5,743 nucleotides of DNA from Treponema sp. Lineage in GTDB: Bacteria > Spirochaetota > Spirochaetia > Treponematales > Treponemataceae. The notes beneath the pieces were generated by a model. It made no database searches and was not told where the DNA came from. It was given only the letters and a program-made list of their open reading frames with translations. Numbering within the stretch: position 1 is the first letter of the stretch; every line of letters begins with the position of its first letter. A program made the translations under genes and the position numbers. The DNA lies in contig JAEDFM010000071.1 in assembly GCA_016292805.1 (NCBI GenBank), positions 1 to 5,743 on the forward strand. The letters are read 5' to 3'. Below, piece after piece: positions 1-5,153 of this stretch.

Positions 1-96
1 CTGATATCAAGACTGAATCCGTCTATTACAGAAGAATTCAGAAAAGACAACAACAGATTTGTATACAATAAAGATAAAGAAATGAAAGACAAATGA
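1..96 (+). CDS. Probable C-terminal end of an unidentified gene (5' end outside window)
   Basis: Frame 1 is open from the window edge to a TGA at 94-96 and gives 31 residues starting LISRLNPSITEEFRK and ending in a lysine-rich, charged tail (KDKEMKDK), as many cytoplasmic or membrane-protein C-termini do. A second frame (frame 3) is also open, to about position 69, so the frame choice is not certain; I prefer frame 1 because of its balanced composition and hydrophilic tail. The gene would converge on the minus-strand gene that ends at 159. Too little is present to name a family, and it could be non-coding. Confidence 0.42.
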   Translation: MISRLNPSITEEFRKDNNRFVYNKDKEMKDK

Positions 97-132
97 ATGA
101 CTTTTTATTACAAGACAGACCCCAGAAAATCC

Positions 133-150
133 GCAGCATTAATTAGCTGC
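133..150 (-). terminator. Weak hairpin between convergent genes, possible terminator
   Basis: GCAGC (133-137) pairs with GCTGC (146-150) around an 8-nt AT-rich loop. It lies just after the TGA (159-161) of the minus-strand gene. Read on the minus strand it is followed by GGATTTTC, which is only a short T run, so it is a poor intrinsic terminator. The rest of 97-158 shows nothing else that I can name. Confidence 0.3.
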
Positions 151-158
151 ATAATCCA

Positions 159-1874
159 TCAATAACCATCGCTCATTTCGCGGTTAGCATCTTTTTTACA
201 AAGTTCATCGTAAACTAAAGATCGTTTGCGAAGTTCTTCTTTTCTTTCTTTTGGGAACGGCATATTTCGCCAGAAAATTCCACGAACATCCTTTTCAAGA
301 CGTTGAACACCTTCTGATTCTTTAGTCATCCATAAGATATAATCTTCAATGAAGAACTCTTTCAAATCTCCTTTAAGCTTCAACTGTTCTGCATGCTGGT
401 AATACTGACCAGTTAAACCTTCTTCCATCCAGTAATATGAAGCTTTTTCTTTAGCAACCTGCCAACGCAAATCAGCAACAGCAGTAAGAACCGCAATCTT
501 TAAATCTTTTGGATACATTGGAATAACAATACGACCACGGCTTGTTACACGATTGTAACGGTCAAAAGGTTCCCAGCAGAAACCACGATCTCCGTATGTT
601 GGAACAAGAAGAACATAAGGTACAATTCTGTTTGGAATATTCTTATGAATACGATGGAATACACCTGGATCAATTGATTCAATCCATCTTAAAACTTCTA
701 TTACATTTTCACGGGTACCAGTTCCTCGTTCTGTACAATGATAGAATTCACGGGTAAAAATTGGGAACTGATTACCACGACGACCTACAGTCATTTTTGC
801 CATCTGACGAACAGTTTCAAATTCAATTTTTACTGCTTCTGTATCGTTTGTTTGAACAGGACCATTATCCGTAATCTTGTTCTGAACATTATCAAAAGTA
901 GCCTTTGATTCCTGATATTCAGCAAGACACTTTATAAGTTCCTTATCATTTTTAGAAAGACGATGAATCAAATCTGTAATTTCTGGGAAAAGCTTTCGCT
1001 GGAATTCAGAAAGCCCCTGACGGTGAGGTTCAAGTCCCATAATCGGCTGATGATCAGTAAGAGCTTCAATTTTATCTTTAAGATCATTTTCCAGCATCTG
1101 TCGTTCATTTTCTTTAATATTTAGAAGGTTTTCCGCACTCTGAAGCTTTCCAGAGTTTTTAGATTGAAGCTGCATTAAGCGAGACTGCTCAACCATAGCG
1201 ACTTCGTCAGCAGACATATTTGCAGTTTTGTGAGACTGTTTTTTTTCATCTGTTGCAGAATTTGTCATTTTACCGGTGGCAATTTCTTTAAACCATTCAT
1301 CAGTATAAAGAATTGGTTCGCCAGTATTGTTTTCAATAAATATTTTAGAAAAGTAAGCTTTCTGTTCTTCTTTAAATAAAGATGGTAAAAGAACTCCGTA
1401 ACGAACAAGCATTTTTTTTGGCATTGGTGTAGATGAACTGGACATCTTTCCAACCATTCCACGAAGCAATTCCCAATATGCGGTTACAATCTGCTGACGG
1501 TAAACAGCACGGTCTTTTGGATCCTTACTTGTTAAATATTTAGATAAAACCTGGTGAACACGCTGGGCAGACTGGTTTTCCCCTGTTAAAACAGTCTTAT
1601 AGTATGATTTATCATTATAAACTTCTATTGGAGTATCACTAATAGGATTTTCAATTGGATCAAAAGAAGTTTTACTTAAATCAACTTCATGAATTGATCT
1701 TTTGCCACCTGTTCCATGAACTACTTCATCCACAGATTTAGAGAAAAGAGATTTTCTTTTTGTTGGTACATCAAATTCCTCAACATTATCCAAAATATCA
1801 TCAGGACTTTCAGATGAGTTTTTTTCAGCCTGAGAAAGAAGTGCAGCGATTTCTGGGTCTAATTCTTCGTCCAT
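159..1874 (-). CDS. Conserved-looking cytoplasmic protein of unknown function, partly coiled coil, 571 aa
   Basis: I do not recognise this protein. It starts at ATG 1874-1872 behind a GGAG (1880-1883) with 5-nt spacing, and ends with TGA. No signal peptide or membrane segment is visible, so it is probably cytoplasmic. Residues 1-85 are acidic, low in complexity and likely disordered. Residues 85-205 are helical and mixed. Residues 220-340 are rich in Gln, Lys, Glu and Leu with heptad-like spacing, which suggests coiled coil. Residues 345-571 form a compact aromatic-rich domain with the segments VPYVLLVPTYGDRGFCWEPF, RGRIVIPMYPKDLKI and YYWMEEGLTGQYYQ. The last part vaguely recalls the strand, helix and 'EGLxxY' layout of gluzincin peptidases, but no HExxH is present, so I claim no activity. 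It lies 60 nt downstream of rlpA on the same strand, so cotranscription is possible, and it also has its own promoter. The coding call is firm; the function is unknown. Confidence 0.9.
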   Translation of the reverse strand: MDEELDPEIAALLSQAEKNSSESPDDILDNVEEFDVPTKRKSLFSKSVDEVVHGTGGKRSIHEVDLSKTSFDPIENPISDTPIEVYNDKSYYKTVLTGENQSAQRVHQVLSKYLTSKDPKDRAVYRQQIVTAYWELLRGMVGKMSSSSTPMPKKMLVRYGVLLPSLFKEEQKAYFSKIFIENNTGEPILYTDEWFKEIATGKMTNSATDEKKQSHKTANMSADEVAMVEQSRLMQLQSKNSGKLQSAENLLNIKENERQMLENDLKDKIEALTDHQPIMGLEPHRQGLSEFQRKLFPEITDLIHRLSKNDKELIKCLAEYQESKATFDNVQNKITDNGPVQTNDTEAVKIEFETVRQMAKMTVGRRGNQFPIFTREFYHCTERGTGTRENVIEVLRWIESIDPGVFHRIHKNIPNRIVPYVLLVPTYGDRGFCWEPFDRYNRVTSRGRIVIPMYPKDLKIAVLTAVADLRWQVAKEKASYYWMEEGLTGQYYQHAEQLKLKGDLKEFFIEDYILWMTKESEGVQRLEKDVRGIFWRNMPFPKERKEELRKRSLVYDELCKKDANREMSDGY

Positions 1875-1898
1875 ATATACTCCAAAAAATGATGGTTA

Positions 1899-1927
1899 AT
1901 TATAACATGTAAAAAGTGAGGGCGCAA
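1899..1927 (-). promoter_or_regulatory. Candidate sigma-70 promoter for the 571-aa protein gene
   Basis: On the minus strand a perfect -10 TATAAT (1899-1904) lies 17 nt downstream of TTGCGC (1922-1927), which matches the -35 consensus at only three of six positions. The predicted start, near 1892, would leave a leader of about 18 nt before the ATG. It sits in the 60-nt gap after rlpA, where I see no terminator, so it may add to read-through transcription. Confidence 0.55.
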
Positions 1928-1934
1928 TAAAACA

Positions 1935-2654
1935 CTAATCAACTTTCCGCTGACGGATTATGTAGTCATAGTAGCCATTTTGCTGAAGCTTAGATTCCAT
2001 TTTAGGGATGTCCCCTGCTGGTACTTTTTTTATTACAACCCTGACAGCAGTTGAGGTCTTCTGAAAAATTATATTTTTAAAGCCCTGCTTCAACATTTTC
2101 TGAGCCAGCTTATTAGCGGCCTCTTTTGTAGAAAAAGCTCCAACCTGAATATCCCAGAAAGTTCCCTCCGGGTAAGATTTAGTAGTATTTTTTTTAAGGT
2201 CTGTCCCCGCTGGTATTGCTGTTGAAAGCTTTTCACCTTTTTTTGCCATAAATTTTACAGCGCTGGCAGCTGTCTGCTGGCTCATTTTTGTATTAGGGCC
2301 AAGTTTAACAATTTCTATACGGGCTTTACAAGTTCCTGTTCCAATCATTCCTAATTGAACTGCGGCAGCTTTGGACATGTCAGCTTCTCTCCCAACAACA
2401 AAGGGACCTCTGTCATTTACGCGAACCTGAACTGATTTTCCATTGTTTAGATTTGTAACTTTTAAGACTGTATTGAAAGGGAGAGTTTTGTGAGCACAGG
2501 TAAAAGCATTCATATTAAAAATTTCACCATTAGAGGTCTTTTTCCCATGAAAAGCTTCTGCATAATAAGAAATTACTACGCCATTTTTATAAATCTGGCC
2601 AAACATTGTTGAAGCCAAAAATACAAACAAAAAAGTTATAACAGCTTTTTTCAT
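1935..2654 (-). CDS. rlpA: Septal ring lytic transglycosylase RlpA family protein (DPBB + SPOR)
   Basis: RlpA proteins cut or bind peptidoglycan glycan strands in the periplasm, often at the septum. I chose the ATG at 2654-2652 (239 aa) because it begins a clear signal peptide: KK, then a hydrophobic stretch AVITFLFVFLA, then a likely cleavage after MFG before Q20. The ORF also opens 13 codons earlier (2693), but that extension is hydrophilic and spoils the signal. Neither start has a good ribosome binding site. Residues 27-116 form the double-psi beta-barrel domain with SYYAEAFHGKKTSNGE, CAHKTLPF and VNDRGPF; Glu44 and His55 match residues considered important in characterised RlpA, while the Asp commonly found three residues after the Glu is Asn47 here. 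A linker follows, and residues 164-237 are a SPOR domain (WDIQVGAFSTKEAA) that binds denuded septal glycans. There is no lipobox cysteine, so it is predicted to be soluble and periplasmic, unlike lipoprotein RlpAs. It is divergent from the acyltransferase and ends 60 nt before the next minus-strand gene. Confidence 0.93.
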   Translation of the reverse strand: MKKAVITFLFVFLASTMFGQIYKNGVVISYYAEAFHGKKTSNGEIFNMNAFTCAHKTLPFNTVLKVTNLNNGKSVQVRVNDRGPFVVGREADMSKAAAVQLGMIGTGTCKARIEIVKLGPNTKMSQQTAASAVKFMAKKGEKLSTAIPAGTDLKKNTTKSYPEGTFWDIQVGAFSTKEAANKLAQKMLKQGFKNIIFQKTSTAVRVVIKKVPAGDIPKMESKLQQNGYYDYIIRQRKVD

Positions 2655-2662
2655 GATATAAT
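2654..2662 (+). promoter_or_regulatory. Extended -10 promoter for the acyltransferase gene
   Basis: TGATATAAT carries a TG, one base, and a perfect TATAAT (2657-2662), which is an extended -10 that can work without a good -35. The region around 2634-2639 is indeed poor (AGTTAT). Transcription would start near 2669 and leave about 23 nt before the ATG at 2692. It overlaps the first codon of rlpA on the other strand. Confidence 0.6.
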
Positions 2663-2680
2663 TATCGGAAGTTTCGGGGG

Positions 2681-2708
2681 ATAATATCATCATGAAAACA
2701 GTTGTTAA
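2681..2708 (-). promoter_or_regulatory. Candidate promoter for rlpA
   Basis: On the minus strand TTAACA (2703-2708, five of six to consensus) is 16 nt from TATTAT (2681-2686, five of six), which is preceded by TG plus one base as in an extended -10. The start would fall near 2674, about 20 nt before the preferred rlpA ATG. The promoter overlaps the first codons of the divergent acyltransferase gene. A transcript from here cannot include the longer rlpA start at 2693, which supports the shorter one. Confidence 0.5.
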
Positions 2709-3939
2709 AGAATTAAGCTATGAAAAAGTTTTAAATATAAAAAAAGGAAAAGCTCAAAAACCAGTAAAACCTGCCCTCTTCTGGCGCTGGCTTATGAAAA
2801 CACTTGGGAAAGGTGAACTAAAATCCTGTAATTTTACCTGGAATTCTGTTGGAATGGAAAATCTAGACAAAAATACGCCCTGCCTTATCCTTATGAATCA
2901 TTCCTGCTTTATGGATTTAGAAATTGCAGAAACAGTAATGTATCCCCGACCTATGAATATTATCTGCACCAGCGATGGATTTGTAGGTAAAAACTGGCTG
3001 ATGCGACATATTGGCTGTATTCCTACAAACAAATTTGTAGCAGATTTTGTAATGCTTAAAAATATGAAATATGCATTAGAAACACTTCATTCCAGTGTAT
3101 TAATGTACCCTGAAGCAAGTTATAGCTTTGATGGAACAGCAACTCCTCTTCCTGACACTTTAGGTAAATGTCTTAAGTTATTAAATGTTCCAGTCATAAT
3201 GATTCGTACTTATGGAGCCTTTGCTCATGACCCTTTGTATAATAACCTGCAGAAACGCAAGGTTAATGTAAAAGCTGATGTTAAATATCTTCTTAGTCCA
3301 CAAGACATTCAAAGCAAATATGTAGATGAGTTGAATCAAATTTTAAAGACAGAATTTACATTTGATAACTGGAAATACCAGCAGGAAAACAACATAAAAA
3401 TTACAGAACCATTCCGCGCAGACTATCTGAACAGGGTTTTATATAAATGTCCCTGTTGTAAAACAGAAGGAAAAATGATTGGTCAGGGGACAGACCTTTT
3501 CTGTACAGCTTGTGGCGAAAAATGGTCATTAAACGAATCAGGATTTTTGGAAGGAAAATGTTTTACTCATGTACCAGACTGGTACAATTGGCAGCGTTCT
3601 GAAGTTTGCACAGAAATCAGTAATGGATTATATGAAACAAAATGTGATGTAGATATTTATATGATGGTTAATACAAAAGCTATTTATAAAGTTGGCGAAG
3701 GCACACTTATTCATAACAAAGACGGTTTTAAGCTAACTGGTTGTGAAGGAAAACTAAATTACACACAAAAACCAAAAGCCAGTTATAGCCTTTATTCCGA
3801 TTATTACTGGTATGAAATTGGAGATATGATTTGTATTGGTGATATGAAAACCCTCTACTATTGTTTTCCAAAAGGCAAAGGAGATGTTGTTGCAAAAGCA
3901 CGCATAGCCACAGAAGAATTGTTCAAAATATGTATTTAA
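2692..3939 (+). CDS. PlsC-like 1-acylglycerol-3-phosphate acyltransferase with zinc ribbon and C-terminal domain
   Basis: This belongs to the family that transfers an acyl chain to lysophosphatidic acid (or a related acceptor) at the inner face of the cytoplasmic membrane, making phospholipid precursors. Residues 50-200 hold the acyltransferase core: the catalytic HX4D as NHSCFMD (His70, Asp75), a block around GCIPTNK (108-114), and block III as YPEASYSFDG with Glu141, where most PlsC proteins have FPEG. Residues 253-274 form a zinc ribbon, C253-x-x-C256 and C271-x-x-C274. Residues 318-413 look beta-rich and end in a helix (VVAKARIATEELF), which could be a PH- or GRAM-like fold; that is a guess. 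At 415 aa it is far longer than the usual 200-260 aa of PlsC. The ATG is preceded by GGGGGA (2676-2681) at 10-nt spacing, a modest ribosome binding site. No hydrophobic membrane span is obvious. Family membership is clear; the exact substrate is not. Confidence 0.85.
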   Translation: MKTVVKELSYEKVLNIKKGKAQKPVKPALFWRWLMKTLGKGELKSCNFTWNSVGMENLDKNTPCLILMNHSCFMDLEIAETVMYPRPMNIICTSDGFVGKNWLMRHIGCIPTNKFVADFVMLKNMKYALETLHSSVLMYPEASYSFDGTATPLPDTLGKCLKLLNVPVIMIRTYGAFAHDPLYNNLQKRKVNVKADVKYLLSPQDIQSKYVDELNQILKTEFTFDNWKYQQENNIKITEPFRADYLNRVLYKCPCCKTEGKMIGQGTDLFCTACGEKWSLNESGFLEGKCFTHVPDWYNWQRSEVCTEISNGLYETKCDVDIYMMVNTKAIYKVGEGTLIHNKDGFKLTGCEGKLNYTQKPKASYSLYSDYYWYEIGDMICIGDMKTLYYCFPKGKGDVVAKARIATEELFKICI

Positions 3940-3961
3940 TACTAGATTTTTTTTTTGATTT

Positions 3962-3980
3962 ACTGTAATTTAAATACAGT
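3962..3980. repeat. Short inverted repeat just upstream of the tRNA
   Basis: ACTGTA (3962-3967) and TACAGT (3975-3980) are perfect inverted copies around a 7-nt loop, ending 3 nt before the mature tRNA 5' end. No T run follows it on either strand, so it is not a usual terminator; the T run at 3947-3956 lies before it. It could be a tRNA-processing hairpin or a binding site, or chance. I see no convincing separate tRNA promoter, so transcription may read through from the acyltransferase gene. Confidence 0.4.
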
Positions 3981-3983
3981 CTT

Positions 3984-4057
3984 GGGGAATTAGCTCAGTT
4001 GGCTAGAGCATCGGCTTTGCAAGCCGAGGGTCAGGGGTTCGAGCCCCCTATTCTCCA
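3984..4057 (+). tRNA. tRNA-Ala, anticodon UGC
   Basis: All four arms can be folded. The acceptor stem GGGGAAT pairs with ATTCTCC and includes the G3:U70 wobble pair, the main identity mark for alanyl-tRNA synthetase. The D stem is GCTC/GAGC. The anticodon stem TCGGC/GCCGA encloses the loop TTTGCAA with anticodon TGC at 4018-4020, which reads GCA. The T stem AGGGG/CCCCT carries the TTCGAGC loop. The discriminator base is A4057. The next bases are CTA, so the 3' CCA is not encoded and must be added by the CCA-adding enzyme. A terminator follows within 3 nt. Confidence 0.97.
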
Positions 4058-4059
4058 CT

Positions 4060-4092
4060 AAATCCTGAAACTAAGTTTCAGGATTTTTTTTT
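4060..4092 (+). terminator. Strong intrinsic terminator after tRNA-Ala
   Basis: AATCCTGAAAC (4061-4071) pairs perfectly with GTTTCAGGATT (4075-4085) around a TAA loop, and an unbroken T run continues to 4092. It begins directly after the tRNA and would end transcripts of the tRNA and any read-through from the acyltransferase gene, so the toxin-antitoxin module downstream must use its own promoter. Confidence 0.93.
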
Positions 4093-4184
4093 GCCCTTTT
4101 TTTTCTGTACTATATCTAATCTATCCACCAACTTAACAATACACAAATTTGACATTTTTCTCTATATAATATCAGATATATTTC

Positions 4185-4213
4185 TCGACATATATACTGA
4201 TGTATATTATATT
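4185..4213 (+). promoter_or_regulatory. Promoter with palindromic operator of the toxin-antitoxin operon
   Basis: TCGACA (4185-4190, five of six to the -35 consensus) and TATATT (4208-4213, five of six to the -10) are separated by exactly 17 nt. The spacer holds the inverted repeat ATATAC-TGAT-GTATAT (4192-4207). This is where an autorepressor would block RNA polymerase, and Phd/YefM antitoxins commonly bind such palindromes alone or with their toxin. Transcription would start near 4220. A second TTGACA at 4149-4154 has no well-spaced -10. The rest of 4093-4184 is AT-rich, with no gene that I can see. Confidence 0.65.
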
Positions 4214-4243
4214 CATTTATAGATAAATATATAGGAGGCTAAA

Positions 4244-4642
4244 ATGGTTACTGCACAATTTAATGCGATTAACACACTAAAACTTATAAATGCAATTATC
4301 CCAATCACTCGATTTAACAAAGGAGAAGCAGGAAAGATTATTGATGAGGTTCAGCAAAATGGTCCTCGAATTATTGTGAAAAATAACGTTCCTGAATGCG
4401 TAATTATTTCTATTGAAGATTACAACAGTCTTACAGAAGCGGCAAATCAAACTGTAACCCTGAATGTTTCTAAAGAAGAGGAAGAAAAGCGTAAGGAATT
4501 TATTAAAAAGATTCGTGCCAATGTTCAGCCTCCTCTACCTCCACAACTGAGTATAGAAGAAGCACTTGCAAGATATGGTTCTCAACCAATTAATATTGAT
4601 GAAGAAGCCGTTAATGAATTAAGGAGAATTAGTGCATTATGA
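4244..4642 (+). CDS. Type II antitoxin, Phd/YefM family
   Basis: This is the antitoxin of the pair: a DNA-binding protein whose C-terminal part is expected to wrap and inhibit the PIN toxin encoded next to it. The ATG follows a perfect AGGAGG (4233-4238) with 5-nt spacing, which fixes the start. Residues 18-63 match the Phd/YefM N-terminal fold: IIPITRFNKGEAGKII, a short loop (NGPR), then IIVKNNVPECVIISIEDYNSL. The first 17 residues extend beyond the minimal family form. Residues 75-132 are charged and proline-containing (KEEEEKRKEF, then PPLPP at 96-100) and end in likely helices (SIEEALARYG; EEAVNELRRI), fitting a flexible toxin-binding tail. At 132 aa it is longer than the usual 70-95. It overlaps the toxin gene by 4 nt (ATGA), consistent with translational coupling. 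Repression probably acts at the palindrome at 4192-4207. Confidence 0.88.
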   Translation: MVTAQFNAINTLKLINAIIPITRFNKGEAGKIIDEVQQNGPRIIVKNNVPECVIISIEDYNSLTEAANQTVTLNVSKEEEEKRKEFIKKIRANVQPPLPPQLSIEEALARYGSQPINIDEEAVNELRRISAL

Positions 4643-5031
4643 TTTTATGTGATACTAATGTTCTGATTGATTATTGGAACAATCCAAAAGAACTGCTGAA
4701 CTTAAATATCTCAAAAGATAAACATTCAATTTGTGGAATTGTAAAATCTGAACTTTTACATGGTGCAAAAACTGATGATGAAGCTGACAGAATGCTGGGT
4801 TTTTTTCAGTCTTTTAATTTAATCACCATTGACGAATACGACTGGGAATTTTCGGGACTCATGCTTCAAACTATCCGCAAACAAGGCTTTACCATGCCAA
4901 TTTCTGATGTATTGATTGCCTATCTGGGAATTAAATACGATATTCCAGTATGGACAAAAGATCATCATTTTAAAATTATTCAGGCAGTTTACCCGGAATT
5001 GAAGTTGTACGAAGGATTTGAAATTAATTAA
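4639..5031 (+). CDS. vapC: Type II toxin, PIN-domain (VapC-type) ribonuclease
   Basis: PIN-domain toxins are Mg2+-dependent endoribonucleases that cut tRNA or rRNA and stop translation when the antitoxin is lost. At 130 aa this has the usual VapC length and spans the entire domain. The acidic active-site residues are in place: Asp5 in LCDTNVLID, Glu38 in KSELLHG, Asp90 in PISDVLIA and Asp108 in WTKDHHF. It therefore looks intact and active. The start ATG overlaps the antitoxin stop as ATGA; AAGGAG (4621-4626) lies 12 nt upstream, so translation probably depends partly on coupling. Pairing a Phd/YefM-type antitoxin with a PIN toxin is a known combination. The RNA target cannot be read from sequence. 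The TAA stop runs into a short degenerate repeat. Confidence 0.93.
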   Translation: MILCDTNVLIDYWNNPKELLNLNISKDKHSICGIVKSELLHGAKTDDEADRMLGFFQSFNLITIDEYDWEFSGLMLQTIRKQGFTMPISDVLIAYLGIKYDIPVWTKDHHFKIIQAVYPELKLYEGFEIN

Positions 5032-5070
5032 CCGCAAATAAACACAGATTAACGCTGATGACGGATTGTT
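5030..5070. repeat. Degenerate tandem units of about 10 nt after the toxin gene
   Basis: Four adjacent units can be lined up: AACCGCAAATA (5030-5040), AACACAGATT (5041-5050), AACGCTGATG (5051-5060) and ACGGATTGTT (5061-5070), with a rough consensus AACRCnGATn. The array begins inside the toxin stop codon. I recall similar 'AACACAGATTAACGC' tracts between genes in several unrelated bacteria, but that is memory and not a search. It has no open frame and is not a terminator. Confidence 0.45.
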
Positions 5071-5099
5071 TTTAAGGAGGAAGAACTATTCTCTCTCAA

Positions 5100-5128
5100 T
5101 TGTAAAACCCCAGAAAATTCTGTATATT
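5100..5128 (+). promoter_or_regulatory. Candidate promoter for gpmI
   Basis: TTGTAA (5100-5105) and TATATT (5123-5128) are 17 nt apart, matching the sigma-70 consensus at four and five of six positions. Start would be near 5135, giving a leader of about 130 nt that includes the whole GC-rich repeat. The spacer ends in the inverted repeat CAGAA-AA-TTCTG (5111-5122), abutting the -10, which may be an operator or chance. Confidence 0.5.
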
Positions 5129-5153
5129 TATTGAAGAAATTGTACATTTTGAA

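Noticed and set aside
119..130. 12-nt ACCCCAGAAAAT shared with 5107-5118
   Set aside because: One exact 12-mer pair is about what chance gives in a window of this size, and the flanks do not match.
542..757. Plus-strand 71-codon frame inside the 571-aa gene
   Set aside because: Shadow of the minus-strand gene, with no ribosome binding site.
1265..1462. Minus-strand 65-codon frame overlapping the 571-aa gene
   Set aside because: It lies in another frame of the same coding region, with no own start signal.
2655..2693. Longer rlpA start at 2693
   Set aside because: It would add 13 hydrophilic residues before the signal peptide, and the predicted rlpA promoter starts downstream of it.
4038..4057. 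tRNA-Ala 3' end as an integration (att) site for the toxin-antitoxin module
   Set aside because: I found no second copy of the tRNA 3' end anywhere downstream in the window and no integrase gene.
4149..4170. TTGACA and TATAAT as the toxin-antitoxin promoter
   Set aside because: Both boxes are perfect, but they are only 10 nt apart, too close for sigma-70; the 4185-4213 pair has ideal 17-nt spacing.
4819..5037. Minus-strand 72-codon frame over the PIN toxin
   Set aside because: Antisense shadow of an intact toxin gene that has all its active-site residues.
5074..5082. AAGGAGGAA as a ribosome binding site of a small gene before gpmI
   Set aside because: No start codon with a usable frame follows it; the nearest candidates stop at once.
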